From positions 4,092,001 to 4,156,000 of the forward strand of contig NZ_CP014513.1 of assembly GCF_001577365.1 (NCBI RefSeq): DNA of 64,000 nt, given 5' to 3'. The notes beneath the pieces were generated by a model, which did not search any database, was not told where the DNA came from, and saw only the letters and a list, made by a program, of their open reading frames with translations. Position numbers and translations under genes: made by a program. Each line of letters begins with the position of its first letter. Position 1 is the first letter of the stretch. Positions 44,024 through 52,307 of this stretch are shown here, in pieces. This DNA comes from Frondihabitans sp. PAMC 28766 (lineage in GTDB: Bacteria > Actinomycetota > Actinomycetes > Actinomycetales > Microbacteriaceae).

Positions 44024-44281
44024 TCAGCCGCGATGCAGCAGGATCGCCGCGATCGCAATGCCGATCGGAACCATCAGGAGGAAGGCGAGCGGAGGCTCGC
44101 TCCGCTCGCGGACCTCGGCGCCGTGGGTGATCTGCCCGATCCCGACGACGATGGGAAGCAGCGAGAGCTTCACGCCGGCGAGCGTGAGGCCGAGCGAGAC
44201 CAGAGCAAGCAGGACAGCCGAGGCAGACCGTAACCGGATCGCGTCGAGGCGGCGGCGGGGAGCCTCGACGGGATCGCTCAA
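44024..44281 (-). CDS. Small membrane protein coupled to ABC permease
   Basis: 85 aa with TTG start at 44281 whose TTGA overlaps the permease stop. Two hydrophobic segments (SAVLLALVSLGLTLAGVKLSL; PLAFLLMVPIGIAIAAILL). No family recognised. Coupling suggests a subunit or accessory of the preceding permease. Confidence 0.55.
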   Translation of the reverse strand: MSDPVEAPRRRLDAIRLRSASAVLLALVSLGLTLAGVKLSLLPIVVGIGQITHGAEVRERSEPPLAFLLMVPIGIAIAAILLHRG

Positions 44282-44987
44282 GCCACCTCCTTGCGGAGCT
44301 GCCGGAACCAGCCGACGCTCAGCGGGAGCGCTGTCCAGAGCGCGAGAGAGCAGAGGGCCGGCCCCAACCCCGTCGTCGTGTCGCTCGAGGCGAGCCATGA
44401 CCACTGCGGGTCGGCCAGCCAGGTGCTGAACGCGAGGCTCGACACCCACGGGGCGATGCCGGGGAAACGTGCGCCGATGGCGAGCTCGTACGTGATGGGC
44501 ACGATCATCGTCACGACGATCGCCAGTGGCGTGATGAGGAGGAGCGAACCCATGGCGACCCCGGACAGTGCCGCAGCCAACGAGATCGCCAGGATCGACC
44601 ACAGCGTCTCTCGCAGATCGCTCCAGTCTGTGCGCGGCAGATTCTGCGGGTGGACGAGCAGGAAGGCCACAGCCGAAAGCACGGTGAGCACCACCATCGT
44701 TGCGACCACCACGATCATCGCGGCGAGAGCCCGGGCAGCCAGCACGATCGATCTGCGAGGAACGAGCGCGAAGGTCGTCATCGCCCCGCGCTGAGTCCAG
44801 TCGCCGGTCACGAGCAGGATCGCGATGATCGGCAGCAAGAGCGGGAGCGGGAGGACGGCGGCGCCGAGGAAGTCACTGAGGGTCGGGTCGGACTGGGACG
44901 AGATGACGGCCGTCCCGGCGCCGAGAACCACCATGACGGCCAACAGGATCCGGGACGCCCGCGTGTCCGCGGAGAATTGTTTTGCAT
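44278..44987 (-). CDS. ABC-2 type permease-like membrane protein, frame broken near the start
   Basis: About 236 aa when repaired. The body (LLPIIAILLVTGDWTQRGAM, TFALVPRR, then four to five helices) is typical of ABC-2 exporter permeases. The best start, ATG 44987 with AGGAGA seven bases upstream, is one frame off; the body frame has no ATG or GTG before the first helix and a stop just upstream of this ATG. One base missing between about 44958 and 44984 (AAAA or GGG run) would join them. No ATPase gene is adjacent, which is unusual. Confidence 0.7.
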
Positions 44988-45060
44988 TTCAGTTCTCCTG
45001 ATTTTCGAGCACGGCGCTTCCGCGCTCGGGACGCCCTCGCAGTTGCCGCTGCAGAGGGCC

Positions 45061-45093
45061 GAGGTGGAACCCCCAGACGGGAGGTTCCACCTC
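45061..45093. promoter_or_regulatory. Leader hairpin of ABC permease transcript
   Basis: GAGGTGGAACC and GGTTCCACCTC form an 11-bp perfect stem with an 11-base loop. It lies at about +1 to +33 of the transcript predicted from the promoter at 45130-45101, so it could be an attenuator or stability element; termination of some other transcript is an alternative. Confidence 0.5.
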
Positions 45094-45100
45094 GCTGAGG

Positions 45101-45130
45101 AGTATTCCGAGCTTGACACGCACGTGTCAA
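45101..45130 (-). promoter_or_regulatory. Promoter with overlapping palindromic operator
   Basis: On the minus strand TTGACA (45130-45125), 18 bp, AATACT (45106-45101). The -35 box is part of TTGACACGTGCGTGTCAA (minus strand, 45130-45113), a perfect 8-bp inverted repeat with a 2-base spacer. A repressor bound here would block the permease gene. Confidence 0.55.
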
Positions 45131-45159
45131 ATCAGGAGTGTGAAATGCAGAAAGACGCC

Positions 45160-45912
45160 CTAGAGGGCGGTGTAGCCGCCGTCGACCGTGTACTGCGAGC
45201 CGGTGACGAACGACGCGGCGTCGGAGAGCAGGAAGGCCGTCACCTGGGCGACCTCGTCGGCGGTGCCGAGGCGGCCGATCGGGTGCTTCGCGACGAGGCC
45301 GTCGTAGGCGGGCTTCGGCAGGTTCGCCAGCAAGGGCGTGTCGATGTAGCCGGGGTGGATCGAGTTGACCCGGATGCCCTGCGCCGCGTACCCGGCGGCT
45401 GCCGCCTTGGTGAGACCGGCGACGCCGTGCTTGGCAGCCGTGTACGGCACGGCCGTCGGCTCGGCGACGAGCCCCAGGATGCTCGACACGTTGACGATCG
45501 AGCCGCCTCCGGCCGCGAGCATGGCCGGGATCTCGAAGTGGACGCCGAAGAAGACGGCGCTCAGGTTGACGTCGATCACCTTCTGCCAGCCGGCGATGTC
45601 GATGTCGCCGGCGAGGCCCTGCGGCCCGCCGATCCCGGCGTTGTTCACCGCGAGGTGAAGGGCGCCGTAAGTCGAGACGGCGAACGCGACGGATGCCTCG
45701 ACCGACGAGGGGTCCGACGAGTCGCCGACGAACGCGGCAGCGAGGCCGCCCGACGCGACGATCTCGTGCACGACCGCGTCGACGGGATCCTGCCGGATGT
45801 CGGTGGCGACGACACGAGCGCCGCCCTGGGCTAGCAAGAGGGCCACCGCGCGGCCGATGCCCGAGCCGGCGCCGGTGACCAGGGCGACTTTGCCGTCGAA
45901 TGTGTTGACCAT
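45160..45912 (-). CDS. SDR family oxidoreductase
   Basis: 250 aa. TGAGSGIGRAVALLL for the cofactor, an Asp after strand 2 (ATDIRQ) favouring NAD, NNAGIGGP, catalytic Ser in VSSILGL, YTAAKHGVAGL and the end FVTGSQYTVDGGYTAL. FabG-like dehydrogenase of unknown substrate. Divergent from the EEP gene, 97 bp away. Confidence 0.87.
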   Translation of the reverse strand: MVNTFDGKVALVTGAGSGIGRAVALLLAQGGARVVATDIRQDPVDAVVHEIVASGGLAAAFVGDSSDPSSVEASVAFAVSTYGALHLAVNNAGIGGPQGLAGDIDIAGWQKVIDVNLSAVFFGVHFEIPAMLAAGGGSIVNVSSILGLVAEPTAVPYTAAKHGVAGLTKAAAAGYAAQGIRVNSIHPGYIDTPLLANLPKPAYDGLVAKHPIGRLGTADEVAQVTAFLLSDAASFVTGSQYTVDGGYTAL

Positions 45913-46009
45913 GGGGGCAACGGTAGGCCGGGAGGCCGACGTGCGTGGCGTTCTCGTTCAGGATCAGGATCCTGGGACCCCGACAAGACCGGCGGGCCAG
46001 GATGAGCAG

Positions 46010-46693
46010 ATGGAATCCGATCTGAGAATCGTCAGCTACAACCTTCGCGAGCACCTCGCGATCGGAGAGCTCACCGAACTCGTCGACACCCATGCGATGG
46101 ACGTGCTCTGCCTGCAGGAGTGCGACAGCACCGACATCCCGAACGAGATCCTGGGGCTGACCCTGGCGGCGTCGACGAAGACCAATCGCCTGGGGCTCGC
46201 CCTCTACTACCGACCCGAGCGCTTCGAGTTGCTCGGCACCAGCCTCTACGCGCTGATGAAGTCGATGCACGACCGGGTCATGCAACCGGCCCACGAGCGG
46301 CTGCTCGCCGCCCGCCTGCGCGACAGGACGACCGGCCAGGAGATCGTGATCGCCGACTTCCACGCCGCGCCGCTGACCGCCTCGAACGCGCTGCGGCGCA
46401 AGCAGATCGGGCTCGCGCACGAGAAGCTGAGCGATCTCGCGAACGGCGTGCCGACGGTGATGGTCGGCGACTTCAACTACCCGTGGTTCCGGCAGGGGCT
46501 GCGGCGGTACCTGCAGAAGACGGGTTACGAGCTCTCGATCACCGAAGAGCCGACGTACGCGCGCCCGGGCTTCAGCGGCCACTTCGACTTCGCGACGACG
46601 ATGGGCATGACCATCGCGAGCGTGCTGTCGCTGCCGCAGGGCAAATCGGACCACCGCCCGATCCTCCTGCTGGCCAGCGTCGCCGCCGCCTGA
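46010..46693 (+). CDS. Endonuclease/exonuclease/phosphatase family protein
   Basis: 227 aa from ATG 46010. EEP-fold motifs: IVSYNLREH, VLCLQECDS (metal Glu), VMVGDFNYPW and KSDHRPILLL (catalytic Asp/His). Small, with no signal peptide or extra domain, so a cytosolic DNase or phosphoesterase; substrate not defined. Confidence 0.85.
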   Translation: MESDLRIVSYNLREHLAIGELTELVDTHAMDVLCLQECDSTDIPNEILGLTLAASTKTNRLGLALYYRPERFELLGTSLYALMKSMHDRVMQPAHERLLAARLRDRTTGQEIVIADFHAAPLTASNALRRKQIGLAHEKLSDLANGVPTVMVGDFNYPWFRQGLRRYLQKTGYELSITEEPTYARPGFSGHFDFATTMGMTIASVLSLPQGKSDHRPILLLASVAAA

Positions 46694-46833
46694 CGCCGGA
46701 GTGCCGCGTGTGTCCGGCATCTGTCCGACAGAACGACGACCGTCGTAAAAATACCGGCAAGAATGTTCTACGAAACGTTGCCCTCGGCGTGGTGATCTGA
46801 TTACTATTTTGATTACGCCACTGATCCGGCGGT

Positions 46834-46870
46834 GGCGGGAGCTCTTTTATTCGGGTAAGAGACTCCCGCC
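46834..46870. promoter_or_regulatory. Hairpin in GntR leader
   Basis: GGCGGGAG (46834-46841) pairs with CTCCCGCC (46863-46870), with TCTT/AAGA inside, around an AT-rich loop. Upstream, TGATTAC occurs twice 12 bp apart (46797-46815 region). This AT-rich leader, 46694-46910, has no gene and probably holds the promoter of the regulator pair. Confidence 0.45.
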
Positions 46871-46910
46871 CATTCTCTTTCGGCCCGGCGGCGAACGGAC
46901 GGCCCTACGA

Positions 46911-47606
46911 GTGAGCGACGCCCCCACCGCTCGGACCCTGCTCCGTGAGCGCGTCCTCGGCGAGATCATGCGCGCTATCCTCGACGGCACGCTCGCCCCC
47001 GGTGCCCGCCTCCGCGACGACGAGCTGATCGCGTGGCTCGGCACCAGCCGCGCCCCCATCCGCGAGGCGCTCACACAGCTGGCCGACATCGGCCTCGTCG
47101 ACATGGCGCCGAACCGCTACACGAAGGTGGCCGAGGTCACGCCGCGCCTCTACGCCGAGAGCACCGCCGTCTGGGCGACCCTCGTCACGCGCGGCATGCA
47201 CTGGGGCATCCGCGACTTCCCGGCCGACGAGCTGCCCCTGCTCGAAGCCCTCCGCGACGCGCAGCGCGACTTCGACCCGACCGCCTTCCCCGTGGGGCCG
47301 ACCGTCGTCGACCGGTTCGTCGGCACCATCCTCGCGCACTGCCGCAACCGCGTGCTGCTCGAGACCATCGCCGTGCACGACCCGCTGCTGCAGCTCGGCG
47401 TCAACCGCTACAAGGGCTTCATGAAGAGCGAGCCGATCACCGTCTTCTTCACCAGCGTCATCCGCCGCTGCCGCGACCACGACGTGAACGGCTTCGAGGC
47501 CGAGATCCGCGCCTTCCTCGGCGGCCCGATGCAGAGCTTCGTCGAGACGATGACGGGTTTCGAGTACTACGACATGTATGGGATCACGCCCGATGCCGGT
47601 TCCTGA
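46911..47606 (+). CDS. GntR family regulator, FadR-like (first of two)
   Basis: 231 aa with GTG 46911 as the preferred start; an upstream TTG at 46809 would include the leader hairpin. Winged helix LGEIMRAILDGTLAPGARLRDDELIAWLGTSRAPIREAL, key residues Gly, Arg and Pro, then an all-helical FCD-like ligand domain. Overlaps the next gtnR gene by 14 bp. Confidence 0.85.
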   Translation: MSDAPTARTLLRERVLGEIMRAILDGTLAPGARLRDDELIAWLGTSRAPIREALTQLADIGLVDMAPNRYTKVAEVTPRLYAESTAVWATLVTRGMHWGIRDFPADELPLLEALRDAQRDFDPTAFPVGPTVVDRFVGTILAHCRNRVLLETIAVHDPLLQLGVNRYKGFMKSEPITVFFTSVIRRCRDHDVNGFEAEIRAFLGGPMQSFVETMTGFEYYDMYGITPDAGS

Positions 47607-48285
47607 CCGGGCGCCCGAGCGCCTGCCGACCCGTCGCCTCCTCACCGACGACGTCTTCGACCGGCTGCGCGACGACATCGTGCGCGGCTACCTCGCCCCG
47701 GGCCAGCGCATCCACGACCTCGACCTCGCCCAGAACCTCGGCCTGAGCCGCGCGACGGTGCGCACCGCCCTGCAGCGGCTGACGCAGGTGCGCCTCGTCG
47801 AGACGGTGCCGAACCTGTTCACCCGGGTCACCGAGATCGACCTCGACCGCTATTTCGACTCGCAGGACACCGCCCGCGCCCTCTACGTCTTCGCGGCGCG
47901 GTTCGGCGTGTCACTGATGACCGACGAGGCGATCGCCGGCATGGTCGCCTGGTCGACGAACCTCGGGTCGAGAGAGATCGTCGACCCCGAGCCCGTGTTC
48001 GTCGGGCGGGGCGACGCCGGCCTCTTCCGCGTCTTCGTCGATTCCCTGGCCAACGCTCCGCTGATCCGCACCGTCGACCGTCTGCGGCCGACGCTGCAGC
48101 GCGTGGTCGGGCAGTTCGCGCACCTGATCCCGGCGCGCGAGACCGACGAGGTGCTGCTGCGTGTCGTCGAAGCCGTGCAGCGCCGCGACGGCGACGGGGC
48201 GGCCACAGCCCTCGCCGCGTACTACGACGGCCCGCTCGCCCTTTTCCACGAGCGCCTGACGGCGACCGTCTCCACGAGAGCCTGA
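47593..48285 (+). CDS. GntR family regulator, FadR-like (second of two)
   Basis: 230 aa from ATG 47593, inside the end of the first GntR gene. DNA-binding part LRDDIVRGYLAPGQRIHDLD, AQNLGLSRATVRTALQRL; C-terminal helical ligand domain. The two proteins share layout and moderate similarity, so they look like a tandem duplication that could form heterodimers. Targets unknown. Confidence 0.85.
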   Translation: MPVPDRAPERLPTRRLLTDDVFDRLRDDIVRGYLAPGQRIHDLDLAQNLGLSRATVRTALQRLTQVRLVETVPNLFTRVTEIDLDRYFDSQDTARALYVFAARFGVSLMTDEAIAGMVAWSTNLGSREIVDPEPVFVGRGDAGLFRVFVDSLANAPLIRTVDRLRPTLQRVVGQFAHLIPARETDEVLLRVVEAVQRRDGDGAATALAAYYDGPLALFHERLTATVSTRA

Positions 48286-48428
48286 CCGCGACCGTCGACG
48301 CTCGACGCCGACGCCGGCACCTCGAATGAACGCGTGTGACGCCGACCTGGCTCTGCTCCAGGCCGCTCGGTTAGCCTTCTGGGATTCCGCACGCACCGCG
48401 GATCCTGCCCAGAAAGCCGAGTGAGACC

Positions 48429-49770
48429 ATGCCCACCCCGAGTTCGACTTCGAGACGCGTCAGATCCACGCCGGCACCGGCCTCGACAGCGATTTCAGGG
48501 CGCGCGTGCTTCCGGTGTACCAATCGGCGGGGTTCGTGTTCGAGTCGTTCGACGACGGCGAGGGCCGGTTCGACGGCAGCGTGCAGAGCAACGCGTACGC
48601 CCGCACCGACAACCCGACGAACGCGGCGGTGGCCCGGCGGCTCGCCGACCTCGAGGGCGGCATCGCAGGGCTCCTCACCGCGAGCGGCACCGCGGCCATC
48701 GCGCTGACGCTGGGGGCTCTCGCGAGCTCGGGCGATCACATCCTGGCGACTTCCAGCCTCTACGAGGGCTCGAAGACGCTCTTCGCCCGCACCCTGGCCC
48801 GGCAGGGCATCGAAGTCGAGCTCATCGCGGCCGACGCCTCCGACGAGGCCTGGAACGACGCGATCCGGCCCACCACCAAGGCCGTGTTCACCGAGACGAT
48901 CCCCAACCCCAAGAACGACGTCGTCGACCTCGAGCGCCTCGCCCGCATCGCCCATGCGGCCGCCGTGCCGCTCGTCGTCGACAACACCGTCGCGACCCCC
49001 TACCTCAACCGGCCCATCGAGCACGGCGCCGACATCGTCATCCACTCGACCTCGAAGTGGCTCTCGGGCCACGGCGCGGTGCTGGGGGGCGTCGTGATCG
49101 ACTCGGGAGCGTTCGACTGGAGCGCAGACCCGTCGCGCTACCCGCACATCGCCCAGACCGGCGCGCGGGGGCCACGTCGTACGTCGAGCGCTTCGGCCCG
49201 TACGCCTTCCTCGCCTACCTCCGCACCGCCGCCGCCCTCGACCTCGGCCCGACACTGCCGGCGATGAGCGCCTTCCAGCTGATGCAGGGCATCGAGACCC
49301 TGTCGCTGCGCATGGAGCGCCACGTCTCGAACGCCCTCGAGGTCGCCCAGTGGCTGGAGCACCAGGATGCCACGGTGTCCGTCGACTACCCGGGCCTCGT
49401 CTCGAACCCCTACTACGCCCGCGCGCAGCGCTACCTTCCCCGGGGCCAGGGCGCCGTGGTCACCTTCGAGCTCGACGGCGGCCGCGATGCCGCTCGCGTC
49501 TTCATCGACTCCCTCCGGCTCGTCAGCACGATGACGCACCTCGGCGACGTCCGCACCCTCGCGATCCACACCGCGTCGACCATCCACGGGCACCTGACCG
49601 AAGACGAGCGCCTCGAGCGCGGCATCACGCAGGGCACGATCCGGCTCTCGGTCGGGCTGGAGAGCATCCGCGACATCCGTCACGACCTCGAGCAGGCCTT
49701 CCAGGCGGTGCGCGACGCGGGATTCGCCGGCGGCGCCGGTGTTGCCGCCGGGGCTCGTTCGGCGGCCTGA
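48429..49770 (+). CDS. O-acetylhomoserine sulfhydrylase / Cys-Met PLP enzyme, two frameshifts
   Basis: About 447 aa when repaired. ATG 48429 reads MPTP, then one base is missing in the CCCC run at 48436-48439; the next part (EFDFETRQIHAG) runs to QTGARG, where a G is missing at 49167-49171; the rest (ATSYVERFGPYAFLAYLRT) is intact. Cys/Met metabolism motifs: YARTDNPTN, LLTASGTAAIA, the PLP Lys in HSTSKWLSGHG and QLMQGIETLSLRMERH. Length and the SYVERFGPYAF insert favour O-acetylhomoserine or O-acetylserine sulfhydrylases over cystathionine synthases. Confidence 0.85.
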
Positions 49771-49820
49771 GGCTCGGCCTCGCGGGCGCTCGGGCCAGGG
49801 CCTGGGCCTGGGCCTGGGCC

Positions 49821-51113
49821 TCAGTAGCTCGTGCTGCGGATCGGCGTGCCCAGCGGGCGCGTGCCGAGCGGGATCGGGTGCGTCACGAAGGCCGCCGAGC
49901 AGATCTTCACGACCGACCAGCCGAGCACGACCACGAGCAGCAGGTTGCGCGCGCCGAGGATGGCAGCCAGAAGCGGGTCGAGGTCGAGCAGCGAGTTGTA
50001 GAAGCACGGGAAGACCAGCGTGGTGAGCACCGCGATGGGGATCATCAGGATCGCGGGCACCTTCCAGTCGGGCGGCCGGATCACGAGCCCGACGGCGACG
50101 ATCGGCGTCAGCCAGAGCATGTACTGGGGCGATCCGACCTTGTTGAAGACGATGAAGGCCGAGGCCAGGGCGAAGGCGCCGACGAGCACGAGGTCGACCT
50201 CTTTGCCCATCGGGTGCGTGAGACGTGACAGCCGCTTGGTGGCGATGACCAGCACGACCATGATGGCGGCGAGCACGCCGAGCATCAGGTACGTGCCGTT
50301 GTCGACCATCCACTTGTCGCCGGGCCCCGTGATCTCTTCGGTCACGAGAGCGGTGTCATGGATGTGGTGCGCGCCCGGCACATGGAAGACGGCCATCCAC
50401 AGCCAGGGGGTCGAGAGAGTCGCCTCGATCTGGAGCGGACGGCCGTTCTGGGCGTTCACGAAGCTTGTGATGTGGTGGATGCCTCCGCCGATCCAGACCA
50501 CGGCGACGACCACGACGGTGACGACGGCACCCATGGCGACGACCAGCCAGCGTTTGGTCGACACGATCACGATCGACACCAGCACTGCGGCCGGCCACAC
50601 CTTGATCCAGGTCGCCGCGGCAAGCAGCACACCGGCGATCTTGGGTCTGGTCGCGAGGAAGAGCAGGCCGATGATCACGGCCGGGGCGGTGAAGCCCTCC
50701 AGCCGCAGAAGGGCCACCGGCGACATGATCGCGATGGTCAAGACCCAGAACATCGCGGCCGACTGGTTGCGGAGCTTGCGGCCCCAGCGGATGAGCCCCC
50801 AGAGCGCGACCGAGTTGGCGATCAGGATCAGCACGAACCAGACGACCTGATAGAGGTGCGGCCCGAAGACCTTCGGCAGCATCACCGGCAGCAGCGCCCC
50901 CGCCGGGTACACCCAGTCGTGGGCGAACACGGGCCAGCCGCCGCCCTCGAGGGCCTTCGTCGCCCAGTTGCTGTAGACGTTGACATCGCCGACGAACTGC
51001 CCCTCGAGCATCTCGGGCAGAACCGCCACGAAGATGACGACGTGCGTGAGGATCATGACGAACCAGAGCACCACCGTGGTTCGTTCGGGGCGCAGAGGGG
51101 AACGGACGAGCAC
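49821..51113 (-). CDS. GT87-like polyprenol-phosphate mannosyltransferase / DUF2029 membrane protein
   Basis: 430 aa with GTG 51113 preferred: the in-frame GTG-type start at 51203 would place the 51172-51231 hairpin inside the coding region. About ten to eleven membrane segments; an acidic motif after the first (GDVNVYSNWATKALEGGGWPV) carries the Asp expected of GT-C enzymes, and VYPAGALLPVML follows. The family adds mannose or arabinose from polyprenyl phosphate to cell-envelope glycans. Substrate unknown. Confidence 0.8.
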   Translation of the reverse strand: MLVRSPLRPERTTVVLWFVMILTHVVIFVAVLPEMLEGQFVGDVNVYSNWATKALEGGGWPVFAHDWVYPAGALLPVMLPKVFGPHLYQVVWFVLILIANSVALWGLIRWGRKLRNQSAAMFWVLTIAIMSPVALLRLEGFTAPAVIIGLLFLATRPKIAGVLLAAATWIKVWPAAVLVSIVIVSTKRWLVVAMGAVVTVVVVAVVWIGGGIHHITSFVNAQNGRPLQIEATLSTPWLWMAVFHVPGAHHIHDTALVTEEITGPGDKWMVDNGTYLMLGVLAAIMVVLVIATKRLSRLTHPMGKEVDLVLVGAFALASAFIVFNKVGSPQYMLWLTPIVAVGLVIRPPDWKVPAILMIPIAVLTTLVFPCFYNSLLDLDPLLAAILGARNLLLVVVLGWSVVKICSAAFVTHPIPLGTRPLGTPIRSTSY

Positions 51114-51171
51114 GTTCAGAGCATAGACAAGTTCGCTGGGAGAGAAACGACGCCCGCCTGCCGGCCTCTGT

Positions 51172-51231
51172 TGCTCCCGAATGCGACAAGTGAGCACGGG
51201 CATCAGTGTGCAGTCGTCGCATTCGGGAGCA
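51172..51231. terminator. 16-bp perfect inverted repeat
   Basis: TGCTCCCGAATGCGAC (51172-51187) and GTCGCATTCGGGAGCA (51216-51231), 28-base loop, 6 bases after the stop of the DUF559-like gene on the minus strand. Confidence 0.7.
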
Positions 51232-51236
51232 CCGCC

Positions 51237-52168
51237 TCACCGCACGGGAACGCCGGCCGCTACGAGCATGCGACGGAGCCGCCACGGCTCCACCACGTCC
51301 CGCCACTCCACGCGAACCACCTCGCGCACGCGGGCAGCGCGAGCAGCCGTCGCTCCCGCTTCCGCTCTGCGAGCGCGACCTCGGCAGGGGTCCGGCCTCG
51401 CGTGTACCGAGGGTTGAGGTACTTCTGATCGCCGTCGAACTCGACGACGACGCTCTGCTCGGCGAACCAGAATTCGACGAACCCGATCAGCCCGAAGGCG
51501 TCCGTGAACTCCTCCTGCTGCGTCGGGCACGGTGTGCCGAGTTCGAAGAGGCGGCAGCGGCACCAGGACTCACCACCCGAGTCGGACTTCGCGTTGGCGA
51601 AAGCCAGGGCTCGGCGCGCCGCGACGCGGCCTCGCGCGTGTGGCCGTACGGCGAGACGCTGAGCGAGATCGTGCCCGGTGACGAACTCACGCCGGAGGCA
51701 TTCGTCGATCGCCGCGACGGCGACCTCGAACGGCGCTTCCAGGGCGAGGTCTACGCAGGTTCGTGCCAGGCCGGTGGCACGGATGCCGTCGACCAGGCAC
51801 ACGTCGGCCGCCGCCAGCGGCCCCGGGTGCTTCGCGAGCCCTCCCCGACTCTGGCCACGATCTCCGCTCGGATCGACCACGTGGACCTTCCTCGGCCACG
51901 GGCGAAGCGACGAGACACCGTGCACGGCCAGTGCCGAGGCGTGCGAGACGACGTAGCGCGGCTCGAGCCGCGGAACAGCGGCGCGGATCCGCAGGATGTA
52001 GCGGGCATCCGGCGTGAGGCCGTGCCACGCCGCGGCATCGACGAAGACGCCCGGCCAGACCACGACGAGCTCGCGCGACAGTGCGCCGCGTTGAAGCGCG
52101 CGACGTTCGCGACTGCCCGCGGGCGTCGCGGAAGCTCGCTGGAGAGGCGGCAGATCATCGGAAGACAT
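51237..52168 (-). CDS. DUF559/AbiEi-like protein, frame broken near the C-terminus
   Basis: About 310 aa when repaired. The N-terminal half resembles AbiEi-type domains (SHASALAVHGVSSLRPWPRK, GLARTCVDLALEAPFEVAV). The C-terminal half has the nuclease-like DUF559 pattern FVEFWFAEQSVVVEFDGDQKYL. After ERRLLALP the expected ending RVREVVRVEWRDVVEPW appears in another frame; one base is missing at 51332-51334 (CCC on the minus strand). Such proteins are common in actinobacteria as stand-alone genes; function unproven, and no partner toxin is adjacent. Confidence 0.78.
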
Positions 52169-52243
52169 CGGCGCAGGATGCCAGGCGACTCGCGTGGCAT
52201 CCTGCGCCCCAGGTGTGCTCTGTGGAGAACTTCGACCACGACG

Positions 52244-52295
52244 CCCGAAAGCGACAACTGGACGCGGTTGTGGCGTCTCAGTTGTCGCTTTCGGG
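52244..52295. terminator. 17-bp perfect inverted repeat after araA
   Basis: CCCGAAAGCGACAACTG (52244-52260) and CAGTTGTCGCTTTCGGG (52279-52295) with an 18-base loop, 12 bases beyond the araA stop. It should end the ara transcript. Confidence 0.78.
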
Positions 52296-52307
52296 AGGGA
52301 AGCGGGG

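Noticed and set aside
43863..44429. Plus-strand frame spanning the end of tetR and the small membrane gene
   Set aside because: Overlaps two better-supported genes and terminators; composition typical of a shadow.
48286..48428. SAM or cobalamin riboswitch before the sulfhydrylase gene
   Set aside because: The 143-base gap shows no recognisable riboswitch core.
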